Program-made: the position numbers and the translations under genes
The notes under the pieces: model-generated
Told to the model about the DNA's origin: nothing
Databases searched by the model: none
The model's input: the letters and a program-made list of their open reading frames with translations, nothing else
Part shown: positions 1 through 7,715 of the stretch, piece by piece
How the letters are laid out: every line of letters begins with the position of its first letter
Position numbering within the stretch: the stretch's first letter is position 1
Source of the DNA: Bacteroidota bacterium
GTDB taxonomy: Bacteria > Bacteroidota > Bacteroidia > NORP154
Direction of reading: 5' to 3'
DNA length: 7,715 nucleotides
Assembly: GCA_002401055.1 (NCBI GenBank)
Contig: NVRZ01000142.1
Location: 1-7,715 of the forward strand

Positions 1-46
1 AGGCGCTGCCGCTGGCCGCCGCCTACCTGCCGGACGTGTTTTCCTA
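1..46. other. GC-rich segment with abrupt composition change
   Basis: By hand count 32 of these 46 bases are G or C (about 70%), against an AT-rich background immediately to the right. On the plus strand, frame 3 reads ALPLAAAYLPDVFS and then a TAG at 45-47, which resembles the end of a protein from a GC-rich genome. On the minus strand the same bases extend the partial exported-protein frame. The two readings cannot both be genuine. Possible explanations are a junction of foreign DNA, an assembly chimera at a contig end, or a locally GC-rich coding region. Confidence 0.45.
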
Positions 47-287
47 GAGAAGGGACTCCCTTTCCTGAGATAAATTTAATCTTTCCTCTCACAGGGGTGC
101 CTTGAAATTTTATGAATCTTAGATGATCATTTTTCGGATTAACGATAATTATCTTCGCCAAGGTATCATGATATAATTTTAATTGAATCGAATCATCGTT
201 CAAGAATACTCTCCAATTTTCACTGCTGTTCTGACAATAGGATACAACTGGGCAGAGATACAAAATAAATATGATAAGGGTTTTCAT
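1..287 (-). CDS. Partial exported protein of unknown function (C-terminus beyond left edge)
   Basis: An open frame of 95 codons runs without a stop from an ATG at 287-285 to the left edge, so the 3' part is missing. Residues 1-19 form a typical signal peptide: Lys at position 2, a hydrophobic core (LIIFILYLCPVV), then a likely cleavage zone near SYCQN. Cys18 is preceded by Tyr, so a lipobox is unlikely. The mature part begins with a short acidic and polar segment (NWRVFLNDDS), followed by alternating hydrophobic and polar residues that suggest beta strands. I do not recognise the family; small exported beta-rich hypotheticals of this style are common in Bacteroidota. No Shine-Dalgarno sequence precedes the ATG, as for the neighbours. 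It is divergent from the acyltransferase gene at 399. The last 15 or so codons lie in GC-rich DNA and read as a Gly/Gln/Arg-rich stretch that fits poorly with the rest, so the true reading of that end is uncertain. Confidence 0.6.
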   Translation of the reverse strand, partial: MKTLIIFILYLCPVVSYCQNSSENWRVFLNDDSIQLKLYHDTLAKIIIVNPKNDHLRFIKFQGTPVRGKIKFISGKGVPSLGKHVRQVGGGQRQR

Positions 288-398
288 ATATTCTGACAAT
301 AGAGTATCAAATTGTTCCCCTTCCAACTAAACTGAATTACAGACACCTGTAATACTATTACTAGTGTATCTAACTCTAAATTTAGATAATTTCGGCAT
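288..398. promoter_or_regulatory. Divergent intergenic region with two short palindromes
   Basis: This 111-bp spacer lies between the minus-strand exported-protein gene and the plus-strand acyltransferase gene, so it should hold both promoters. Two perfect inverted repeats are visible: GTAATA-C-TATTAC at 349-361 and TCTAAATTTAGA at 375-386, with centres about 25 bp apart. TAATTTCG at 388-395 resembles the Bacteroidota -7 consensus TAnnTTTG but lies too close to the ATG at 399 unless the message is leaderless. I could not assign a -33 element on either strand. Operator function of the palindromes is only a possibility. Confidence 0.3.
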
Positions 399-1040
399 AT
401 GGCGAAATCCAATGTAGATAATGTACCAAGGATGATATGGCCTTTATATATGGCTATCTCCATATTGCTTGCGCTATCTACTTATTTCTTATTCGTCTTT
501 TGGCGTGTCTTGTGCAGAGTCGAGTATCAAGGTACTGAGTATCTCGATCCCACCAAAAACTATATCTATTGTATGTGGCATGAGAACCTGATGGCATATT
601 TCCTGGTGAACTTGCGTTATTCGAAAAAATATATATGGTTGAATCACCCCGCCTGGTACATGAAGCCAATTCATTTAATTCTGTTTTTCATGGGAAACAA
701 GAAACTCGCTTTGGGGTCTTCTGGAAACTCAGGTAGAGAAGCGTTACAGGTTGTTATTGAGCACCTGAAGTTGGGCTATAACACACTAATTAATCCAGAT
801 GGACCCTCTGGCCCGTTGAAGGAACTTAAATCGGGCGTGCTGGATATGAGTGCAGAATCAGGCGTGGAGGTTGTTCCGTTCAAAATTATCACTCCAAGTG
901 CCTGGACCTTGAAATTTACCTGGGACTGCAAGAGAATGCCCTTTCCATTTTCGAAGATAATTGTGGAGTATGGAAAGCCCGTACAAGTTAGGGCTGATGA
1001 TTATGATGAAGCCCGGGAGCGGATAATTGCTCAGATGTGA
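399..1040 (+). CDS. DUF374-type lysophospholipid / lipid A acyltransferase family protein
   Basis: The 213-residue protein has the layout of the DUF374 branch of the LPLAT acyltransferase superfamily. One N-terminal membrane anchor spans about residues 13-36. The block WHEN (60-63) supplies the conserved His of the HX4(D/E)-like catalytic region. GSSGNSG (106-112) and NPDGPSGP (132-139) are the family's hallmark glycine-rich and DGPxGP motifs, followed by SGVEVVPFKI and the PFPFSKIIVEYGKP segment. Family members transfer acyl chains to lipid acceptors at the inner membrane; LpxJ of epsilon-proteobacteria, a late lipid A acyltransferase, is described as a DUF374 protein. Whether this one acts on lipid A, ornithine lipid or lysophospholipid cannot be told. 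The ATG at 399 gives a short polar leader before the membrane segment; Met12 is a less likely alternative. Its TGA directly abuts the stop codon of the convergent glpF gene. Confidence 0.85.
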   Translation: MAKSNVDNVPRMIWPLYMAISILLALSTYFLFVFWRVLCRVEYQGTEYLDPTKNYIYCMWHENLMAYFLVNLRYSKKYIWLNHPAWYMKPIHLILFFMGNKKLALGSSGNSGREALQVVIEHLKLGYNTLINPDGPSGPLKELKSGVLDMSAESGVEVVPFKIITPSAWTLKFTWDCKRMPFPFSKIIVEYGKPVQVRADDYDEARERIIAQM

Positions 1041-1841
1041 TTACTCCTCGGAGCCTTTTCTATTCTGAATGATGGCCACAGCCACTACTGCAACTATGAT
1101 TACTGTAAACGCCCAAAAAGCCATGGTGACTTCACCTTTAAATACTGCATAATAGAATACGCCGCCATAAATGCCACCAATGATTGGTCCAACAACTGGA
1201 ATCCATGAATACGACCAATTTGAATCTCTCTTACCTGGGATAGGCAGAAGAAAATGAGCAATCCTTGGCGCTAAGTCACGTGCTGGGTTAATTGCATATC
1301 CTGTCGTTCCACCAAGGGAAAGACCAATACTAACGATAAGAGCACCCACTATGAGAGGGTTGAGCCCTTCGGTAAATTCATTGGCGCCTATGGCAAGTAT
1401 TCCTAAAACCAGAATAAAAGTTCCAATTATCTCGCTCAACAAGTTAGCACCGCTATTTGAAATTGCAGGATCGGTACTAAAAACGGCTAGCTTCTTATCG
1501 GCATCATCAGTCACCTTCCAGTGGGGTAGGTAGTGAAGGTATACTACTACGGCTCCGATAAACGCACCTAACATCTGTGCAGCGATATACAAGGGTACAT
1601 CCGCCCATGGAAAATCGCCACTCATGGCCAAACTTATTGTAACTGCGGGATTGATATGGGCACCGCTGAAACTTCCGACAGCATAAATGGCCATGGTTAC
1701 CGCCAGGCCCCAAGCCACAGTAATGACAAGCCATCCTTGATCCTCTGATTTGGATTGCTTTAAAACTGCACCCGCAACAACGCCATTTCCGAGAATGATC
1801 AGGATCATTGTACCAACTAGTTCAGCTAAAAATGTAGTCAT
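1041..1841 (-). CDS. glpF: Aquaglyceroporin (glycerol uptake facilitator) with extra C-terminal hydrophobic segment
   Basis: This 266-residue MIP-family channel should mediate facilitated diffusion of glycerol across the inner membrane. The two hemipore motifs are SGAHINPAVT (NPA at 64-66) and GYAINPARDLAPR (NPA at 185-187). The Asp after the second NPAR (D189) is typical of glycerol-conducting rather than water-only channels. Aligning by eye to E. coli GlpF, the selectivity filter would be W44, Y182 (Phe in E. coli) and R188. Six membrane helices lie at about 3-27, 38-58, 83-103, 133-153, 160-180 and 213-235. A seventh hydrophobic stretch at about 239-257 precedes a charged tail (QNRKGSEE), beyond the usual end of the fold. 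The gene is last in the yceI-glpK-glpD-glpF block, 47 bp after glpD. No Shine-Dalgarno sequence is seen; the ATG at 1841 starts helix 1 in the usual place. Confidence 0.93.
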   Translation of the reverse strand: MTTFLAELVGTMILIILGNGVVAGAVLKQSKSEDQGWLVITVAWGLAVTMAIYAVGSFSGAHINPAVTISLAMSGDFPWADVPLYIAAQMLGAFIGAVVVYLHYLPHWKVTDDADKKLAVFSTDPAISNSGANLLSEIIGTFILVLGILAIGANEFTEGLNPLIVGALIVSIGLSLGGTTGYAINPARDLAPRIAHFLLPIPGKRDSNWSYSWIPVVGPIIGGIYGGVFYYAVFKGEVTMAFWAFTVIIVAVVAVAIIQNRKGSEE

Positions 1842-1874
1842 GGGTTTTGGTTATGGTGGTTGTACAAAGTAACA

Positions 1875-1890
1875 AAATACTCCCGTATTT
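1875..1890 (-). other. Small inverted repeat in the glpD-glpF gap
   Basis: AAATAC and GTATTT form a perfect 6-bp stem around a 4-base loop (GGGA on the coding strand), followed by a few T residues. The stem overlaps the glpD stop codon (1891-1889). It is AT-rich and short, so it is more likely a weak attenuator, an RNA-stability element or chance than a full terminator. The 47-bp spacer also contains short TTTG runs, but no complete promoter could be assigned. Confidence 0.3.
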
Positions 1891-3525
1891 ATTTAAAATT
1901 AACAACAGACTTCAACGCGCCTTTAACAGATTTTTGCTCTTCTTTCAGCTGCTCGTCGTCCCAGCCTAAAAGCTCCTGCATTCTCTTTCCAATTGGTTCA
2001 GCCAGATTGGGAATAGCCTTCTTATTAAACCAAAGTCTTGCCGTTTTCTGGGTAAAGTAATCCAGCAAATGATAAAGAGACTCATTGTTTATAATGAACT
2101 CTAACTCTATTAATGCCAGGTCAGTTTGCGGATCCGTAATGTTTAATTCAATCAATTTGTTTACCAATTCCTGGCTCTGGTCTCCATAGGTTCTAACAAG
2201 TCTTTCCGCGTCATATTCCTCAAATCCAAGCGGTTCAATTCTTTTATAAATCCCCAGTGTGTAAGCTTTCCTGTCCCCGATACCTCCTCCAGAGATTTGG
2301 GTTTCCGAAGTGATGCATGGTCTAAGAGGTACACCGCTTTCGTCATTGAGGTCTTTTATTACCAAATCTACTATCCGCTGGGCCATCTTTCTAAAACCGG
2401 TAAGTTTGCCCCCAGCAATAGAAAGGAGGCCTGACCTAGAGATAAATATTTCATCCTTGCGAGAAATTTCAGATGCGGACTTTCCCTCTTGATGAATTAA
2501 TGGCCTGATTCCCGCCCAACTCGAAATTATATCTTCTTGGGTGAGTTCAACTGTGGGAAACATGGTGTTGGCGGCCTTCAGAAGATAATCCACATCATTC
2601 TTGGTAACATCCGGACTCACAAGGTCCTTGTTGTAGTCTGTATCAGTAGTTCCGATATAAGTTGTTTTACCCCGAGGAATTACAAAAACCATTCTCTTGT
2701 CAAACACATCAAAATAAGCTGATTGACTGACCGGAAGCCTTTCACGAGGAACTACGATATGCACACCTTTGGTATGATGAAGTCTCCGGTTGTTGAGGGA
2801 GTTATCTTTTTTGCGAAGATCGTCCACCCAGGGCCCTGAGGCATTGACAATCTTCTTAGCTTTAAGCTTGATTACGGTGTCGGTAAGTAGATCCCTGCAA
2901 TTAAGGCCAACTACCTTTTCATTATTATACGATAGCGACTCAACTTTTAAATAATTAGCAGCTTGAGCCCCGTAATTAACCGCTGTCTTGATTACTTCCA
3001 AAGTAAGTCTTGAATCATTGGTTCTGTATTCAGAGTATACGCAGCCACCGTTTAGGATATCCTTGTTCAGTAATGGCTCGCACTCAATTGTCTGTTGGCG
3101 GTTCAACATTCTTCTCTTCTCGCCAGGTTTTACTGAAGCCAGTTTGTCATATAGTGCCAACCCAATTGAAGTTCCATATTTACCAAAGCTTCCACCTTCA
3201 ACCAGGGGAAGCAGCATCCTTTCCGGAATGACCATATGGGGCGCGTTCCTGTATAAGATAGCTCGTTCTTTTCCAACTTCACGCACCAGTCTTACTTCAC
3301 CCTGCTTAAGGTATCGAAGGCCTCCATGAATGAGTTTCGTTGATTTACTACTTGTGCCAGCAGAAAAATCCTGCATTTCAACCAGCGCTGTTTTTATCCC
3401 GCGCAAGGTTGCGTCCAGAGCAATTCCCGCACCAGTAATACCACCTCCAATTATGAGGAGATCATATTCAGTAGAAGAAAGATCTTGAAGAAGGACTTGT
3501 CTGTTTAAGGAAGATAGAGAATTCA

Positions 3526-3526
<1 letters not shown>
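1889..3526 (-). CDS. glpD: FAD-dependent glycerol-3-phosphate dehydrogenase (aerobic type)
   Basis: The enzyme oxidises sn-glycerol-3-phosphate to dihydroxyacetone phosphate at the inner face of the membrane and passes electrons to quinone. From the chosen start it has 545 residues, a normal length. The dinucleotide-binding motif GGGITGAG lies at 27-34, with the partner acidic residue near E50 in ALVEMQDFSAGTSSKST. HGGLRYL (67-73), WAGIRPL (337-343) and AGGKLTGFRKMA (371-382) are conserved GlpD blocks. The C-terminal alpha-helical DAO_C-type domain covers about 400-520. An ATG at 3571 would add 15 residues ([10 protein letters not shown]...), but these come from reading the glpK end in another frame and add nothing family-like. 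The ATG at 3526-3524 shares one base with the glpK TAA (TAATG), the classic sign of translational coupling, so it is preferred. GAGGAG occurs upstream but is about 21 bases from this ATG, too far to serve it. Confidence 0.95.
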
Positions 3527-5644
<2,118 letters not shown>

Positions 5645-5669
5645 AGAGACTGGTAATAAATTATTCGTT

Positions 5670-5677
5670 CAAATTTA
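5670..5677 (-). promoter_or_regulatory. Bacteroidota-type -7 promoter element for the yceI-glp block
   Basis: On the minus strand these bases read TAAATTTG, a perfect match to the TAnnTTTG -7 consensus of Bacteroidota housekeeping promoters. It lies 25 bases upstream of the yceI ATG, leaving room for a 5' leader of roughly 18-20 bases, and downstream of the preceding gene's terminator. A clear TTG/TTTG -33 element at the usual 19-21 base spacing is not present; the nearest TTTG is about 31 bases upstream, next to the terminator. The motif alone is therefore suggestive rather than conclusive. Confidence 0.5.
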
Positions 5678-5709
5678 GCAATTAATCAGGTATGGAAATA
5701 CCCGAAAAC

Positions 5710-5742
5710 AAAAAAGACCTCGATAAACTCGAAGCCTTTTTT
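5710..5742 (-). terminator. Intrinsic terminator of the acidic membrane protein gene
   Basis: On the minus strand, a 14-bp stem (AAAAAAGGCTTCGA with TCGAGGTCTTTTTT) encloses the loop GTTTA and ends in a run of six T. Two pairs are G-U wobbles in the minus-strand RNA, but become A-C mismatches in plus-strand RNA, so the structure is better suited to stop minus-strand transcription. It starts 19 bases after the stop codon of the gene at 5762-6391 and insulates the yceI-glp block from it. Confidence 0.85.
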
Positions 5743-5761
5743 AAATATTAAAGCATGTATT

Positions 5762-6391
5762 TTATTCGGTCCCTTCGCCCTCTGCTGCAGCTTCTTCACC
5801 TTCAGTAGCGGATGAATCAGTTGCGGCGGAATCCGTAACTTCTGGTTCCGGCTCTGGCTCTGGTTCGGGTTCTGGCTCCGGCTCAGCTTCTGCCGGTTCT
5901 TCTGTGGCTTCTTCAGTAGCCTCGGGCTCACCTCCGCCCATCAATTTATCCTTGAACATGTATCCGGCGCCACCTAGTCCCAATATTACAATGACCAACA
6001 CTATCATCATCATCTTTTTCTTAGACTTTCCTGCCGGAGCGGCTCCGCTTTCTTCACCTTCTCCATCAACTGGTGGATCGCCACTGGCGTCTCCTCCTTC
6101 AACGTCGCCTGAAGTCGAATCAGTAGATTGTCCTGATTCTGTACTGGTATCTGCGTCGCCTGATTCTCCGATAGCAGCAGTTGCGGATTTTGCTCCACCG
6201 CCTCCAGATTCCATTACAACTCCTTCTATCGTATTTATATCCACATTATACCTGGTGCATAAATGAATAATAACGTCTTTTTTGTTCTGCCTGAATCTCT
6301 TCATAATCTCCGCTACCTGACGAAGATTTTTCTCATCATACTTATTAAAAAAGTCAGTCAGGATCGCGTCAAAATCTTTGGTAAATTGCAT
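5762..6391 (-). CDS. Acidic single-pass membrane protein with Glu-Pro tract, function unknown
   Basis: I do not recognise this 209-residue protein. Residues 1-58 form a well-composed, probably helical domain (TKDFDAILTDFFNKYDEKNL through RYNVDINTIEG). Residues 61-121 are a disordered, acidic linker rich in Gly, Ser, Asp and Glu. KSKKK (122-126) immediately precedes a single hydrophobic helix at about 127-146. The C-terminal tail is highly acidic and includes an alternating Glu-Pro tract at 170-184, then Ser/Thr/Ala/Glu-rich sequence. By the positive-inside rule the helical domain would be cytoplasmic and the tail periplasmic. The EP tract recalls the rigid periplasmic spacer of TonB, but no C-terminal TonB domain follows. 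There is no signal peptide or Shine-Dalgarno sequence. The gene is followed by its own strong terminator, so it appears monocistronic. It is divergent from the TPR protein gene. Confidence 0.8.
   Translation of the reverse strand: MQFTKDFDAILTDFFNKYDEKNLRQVAEIMKRFRQNKKDVIIHLCTRYNVDINTIEGVVMESGGGGAKSATAAIGESGDADTSTESGQSTDSTSGDVEGGDASGDPPVDGEGEESGAAPAGKSKKKMMMIVLVIVILGLGGAGYMFKDKLMGGGEPEATEEATEEPAEAEPEPEPEPEPEPEPEVTDSAATDSSATEGEEAAAEGEGTE
5840..5884 (-). repeat. Degenerate hexamer repeat encoding the (Glu-Pro)n tract
   Basis: Plus-strand units of the form TCYGGY (for example TCTGGT, TCCGGC, TCTGGC, TCGGGT) repeat in tandem with a 6-base period and encode seven Glu-Pro pairs plus a final Glu on the minus strand. 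Third positions vary (GAG/GAA, CCG/CCA/CCC), so the amino-acid pattern is better kept than the DNA. This points to selection on the protein rather than recent slippage. Confidence 0.8.
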
Positions 6392-6504
6392 GAGCCTTGT
6401 ATTAAATTAGTACTTTAGGTAATGAATATTCCACCTTCTATGAGTAAAACATTCATTGTTTAGCTGACAAAAGAACAAAATAAATTAAAACATTCAAGCG
6501 TAAA
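6392..6504. promoter_or_regulatory. Divergent intergenic region with a 7-bp inverted repeat
   Basis: This 113-bp AT-rich spacer separates the minus-strand acidic protein gene from the plus-strand TPR gene and should contain both promoters. AATGAAT at 6421-6427 is mirrored by ATTCATT at 6451-6457, a perfect 7-bp inverted repeat with a 23-base spacer that could be an operator or chance. No full TAnnTTTG element with a -33 partner could be assigned on either strand, and no Shine-Dalgarno sequence precedes either start. Confidence 0.25.
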
Positions 6505-6930
6505 ATGAAACATTTTATCCCCGTACTTGTAATAGCCACTTTCTTATTTACTTCTCAATCCTTTGCCCAAGGCAATGATGAGTTGATTGAGAATGTAAGA
6601 ACAGCTTTAAATGCTGATAATCCGACTGAAGCGTTGCTGACTCTAAATAAAGCCATGGATGAGAGTCCCAATAATACAGAATTGTTGATGCTAAGGGCGG
6701 AAGTTTATTTGAAGCATATGGATCTTGGAAAGGCTGCGACAGACTTCCAGCGTGTAATCAGATTGGATCCTCAAAATGCAAAAGCATATCTGATGGTGGG
6801 AAATATTTTTTATAGTCAGGGCAATGAGGAGAATTCATCAGATAAAATTGAAAGAGGATGTAAGTACTTTGCGAAGGCAAAGGAACTAGGCGATAAGATG
6901 GCAGCTTCCATGCTGTTAAAATGCCCCTAA
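6505..6930 (+). CDS. Small secreted tetratricopeptide-repeat protein
   Basis: The 141-residue protein starts with a clear signal peptide (MKHFIPVLVIATFLF, cleavage probably after SQSFA at 17-21), so the mature form should be periplasmic. About three TPR helix pairs follow: 24-57 (with TEALLTLNKAMDESPNN), 58-91 (LMLRAEVYLKHMDLGKAATD then FQRVIRLDPQN) and 92-130. The last is interrupted by a short polar insert (GNEENSSDK) and then continues as a Sel1-like segment, GCKYFAKAKELGDKMAASML. Cys119 and Cys140 are the only cysteines in the mature protein and could form a disulfide across the last repeat. TPR proteins of this size are protein-protein adaptors; no partner can be named. It is divergent from the acidic membrane protein gene and 95 bp upstream of the hydrolase gene on the same strand, close enough for co-transcription but without overlap. 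Confidence 0.85.
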   Translation: MKHFIPVLVIATFLFTSQSFAQGNDELIENVRTALNADNPTEALLTLNKAMDESPNNTELLMLRAEVYLKHMDLGKAATDFQRVIRLDPQNAKAYLMVGNIFYSQGNEENSSDKIERGCKYFAKAKELGDKMAASMLLKCP

Positions 6931-7025
6931 TCAGTAATTAGTTTATAAGCAGACTTTGTTTAGACCATTAATTTCATTGGGCTTGGATGATTTTAAGGGT
7001 GCATTAGTTGACAATACCTATTAGA

Positions 7026-7679
7026 ATGAAAACACATTATATCGAAATAGCCAAAACGGCCCGGTATTACGTATTGGGTAAGCCATCTAAGAAAATAAAG
7101 AATGTATGGTTCTTGTGTCATGGCTATTCACAGTTGGCAGAAAGGTTCTTAACTCAATTTGAATCTCTTGATGATGGTGAGAATCTGCTAGTGGCACCAG
7201 AGGGTTTACATAGGCTGTATCTAGAAGGTATGTCGGGCAAGGTTGGGGCATCTTGGATGACCAGGGAGGATAGGAACAATGATATCATTGATTATGTGAA
7301 ATACTTGGATCAGGTGTATGAAGAGGTTATGCTGGACCCCTTAATTGAAAATGTCAATATCAATGTTTTAGGATTTTCTCAAGGCACAGCAACGGTTTGT
7401 AGATGGATGACAATGGGGAAATCTTCTGCCACCAGAATTTTTCTGTGGGCAGGGGCGGTTCCAGATGATTTGAATTTCGAAAAAGACGTTTCAAAGCTCA
7501 ATAAGCTGAAACCAGTGATCTTATTGGGCAGGCAGGATGAGTATATAACTGAAGATGATTTGAAAAAACATCTTGTATTTCTTGAAAAGGTGAATATGAA
7601 TTATGATTTAATAATGTACGAAGGAATGCACCGAATTGATCCTTCAACGCTTCAAGAATTGGCGGAGCTTACGTATTAG
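7026..7679 (+). CDS. Alpha/beta hydrolase, carboxylesterase/phospholipase type
   Basis: From the ATG at 7026 the protein has 217 residues, normal for the abhydrolase_2 (carboxylesterase/phospholipase) group. The oxyanion region is CHGYSQLAE (31-39). The nucleophile elbow is GFSQG (116-120, Ser118), the acid is Asp171 in LLGRQDEYI, and the base is His202 in YEGMHRID, so the catalytic triad is complete. There is no signal peptide, so it is probably cytoplasmic. Substrates are likely short acyl esters or lysophospholipids, but the sequence does not settle this. A TTG at 7008 would extend the protein by six residues, with AAGGG at 6995-6999 at a plausible Shine-Dalgarno distance. The ATG is preferred because the alignable part starts at MKTHYIEIAKTARYYVLG and the other genes here lack Shine-Dalgarno sequences. 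The 36 bases after the stop show nothing recognisable. Confidence 0.88.
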   Translation: MKTHYIEIAKTARYYVLGKPSKKIKNVWFLCHGYSQLAERFLTQFESLDDGENLLVAPEGLHRLYLEGMSGKVGASWMTREDRNNDIIDYVKYLDQVYEEVMLDPLIENVNINVLGFSQGTATVCRWMTMGKSSATRIFLWAGAVPDDLNFEKDVSKLNKLKPVILLGRQDEYITEDDLKKHLVFLEKVNMNYDLIMYEGMHRIDPSTLQELAELTY

Positions 7680-7715
7680 TAAATTCCCTTTTGAGAATCC
7701 TATAATTTTAATGAT

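Noticed and set aside
1..47. Plus-strand gene end ALPLAAAYLPDVFS with a TAG at 45-47
   Set aside because: Fourteen codons at the edge are too few to support a gene, and the region is also open on the minus strand as part of a frame with a good signal peptide; kept only as a composition anomaly.
1021..1060. Possible terminator hairpin at the acyltransferase/glpF junction
   Set aside because: Only 4-bp GC stems such as GAGC/GCTC or CTCC/GGAG with poor loops can be drawn and no convincing T-run follows in the right orientation.
1351..1533. Plus-strand frame of 60 codons inside glpF
   Set aside because: It is antisense to conserved aquaporin sequence and has no independent support.
2988..3329. 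Plus-strand frame of 113 codons
   Set aside because: It lies wholly antisense to glpD, whose protein motifs are unambiguous in this region; no recognisable family or initiation context.
5686..5931. Minus-strand frame of 81 codons rich in Gln, Lys and Pro
   Set aside because: It overlaps the C-terminal acidic region of the gene at 5762-6391 in another frame and its composition is the off-frame reading of the hexamer repeat. It also crosses the terminator.
5904..6266. Plus-strand frame of 120 codons, Pro/Ser-rich
   Set aside because: It is antisense to the acidic membrane protein gene; the Ser/Pro-rich composition is what the complement of Gly/Glu/Asp codons gives, and it has no domain-like features.
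7008..7025. TTG start for the alpha/beta hydrolase with AAGGG upstream
   Set aside because: The spacing to AAGGG is plausible, but the extra residues are not family-like, other genes here lack Shine-Dalgarno sequences, and an ATG follows at 7026.

Overview
The window looks like a piece of a Bacteroidota chromosome, most plausibly a marine Cytophagales-type bacterium. This is inferred from moderately AT-rich DNA, genes without Shine-Dalgarno sequences, a TAnnTTTG-type -7 promoter element, and the protein families present. No rRNA, tRNA, insertion sequence, CRISPR array or phage gene was seen.

Layout, left to right. Positions 1-287 hold the 5' part of an unrecognised exported protein on the minus strand that runs off the left edge; its outermost 46 bases are strikingly GC-rich. 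A 111-bp divergent intergenic region with two small palindromes leads to a plus-strand DUF374-type acyltransferase (399-1040). This gene abuts, stop codon to stop codon, a minus-strand block read from right to left: yceI-like (5015-5644), glpK (3526-5007), glpD (1889-3526) and glpF (1041-1841). Its gaps are 7 bp, a 1-bp stop/start overlap, and 47 bp. Upstream of the block lie a promoter-like element and a strong terminator. The terminator closes a minus-strand gene for an acidic single-pass membrane protein with a Glu-Pro tract (5762-6391). Divergent from that are two plus-strand genes: a small secreted TPR protein (6505-6930) and an alpha/beta hydrolase of the carboxylesterase/phospholipase type (7026-7679).

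Function. The core is a glycerol utilisation operon. GlpF admits glycerol, GlpK makes glycerol-3-phosphate, and FAD-dependent GlpD oxidises it to dihydroxyacetone phosphate and feeds electrons to the quinone pool. The less expected member is the first gene, a periplasmic YceI-family lipid-binding protein, which suggests a link between glycerol-3-phosphate oxidation and an isoprenoid or quinone-like ligand, or simply co-regulation. No transcriptional regulator gene is present in the window.

Most of the window is ordinary metabolism. The items most worth a second look are the yceI-glp linkage, the extra C-terminal hydrophobic segment of GlpF, the acidic EP-tract membrane protein, and the abrupt composition change at the left edge. 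I did not find convincing evidence of a wholly new system.
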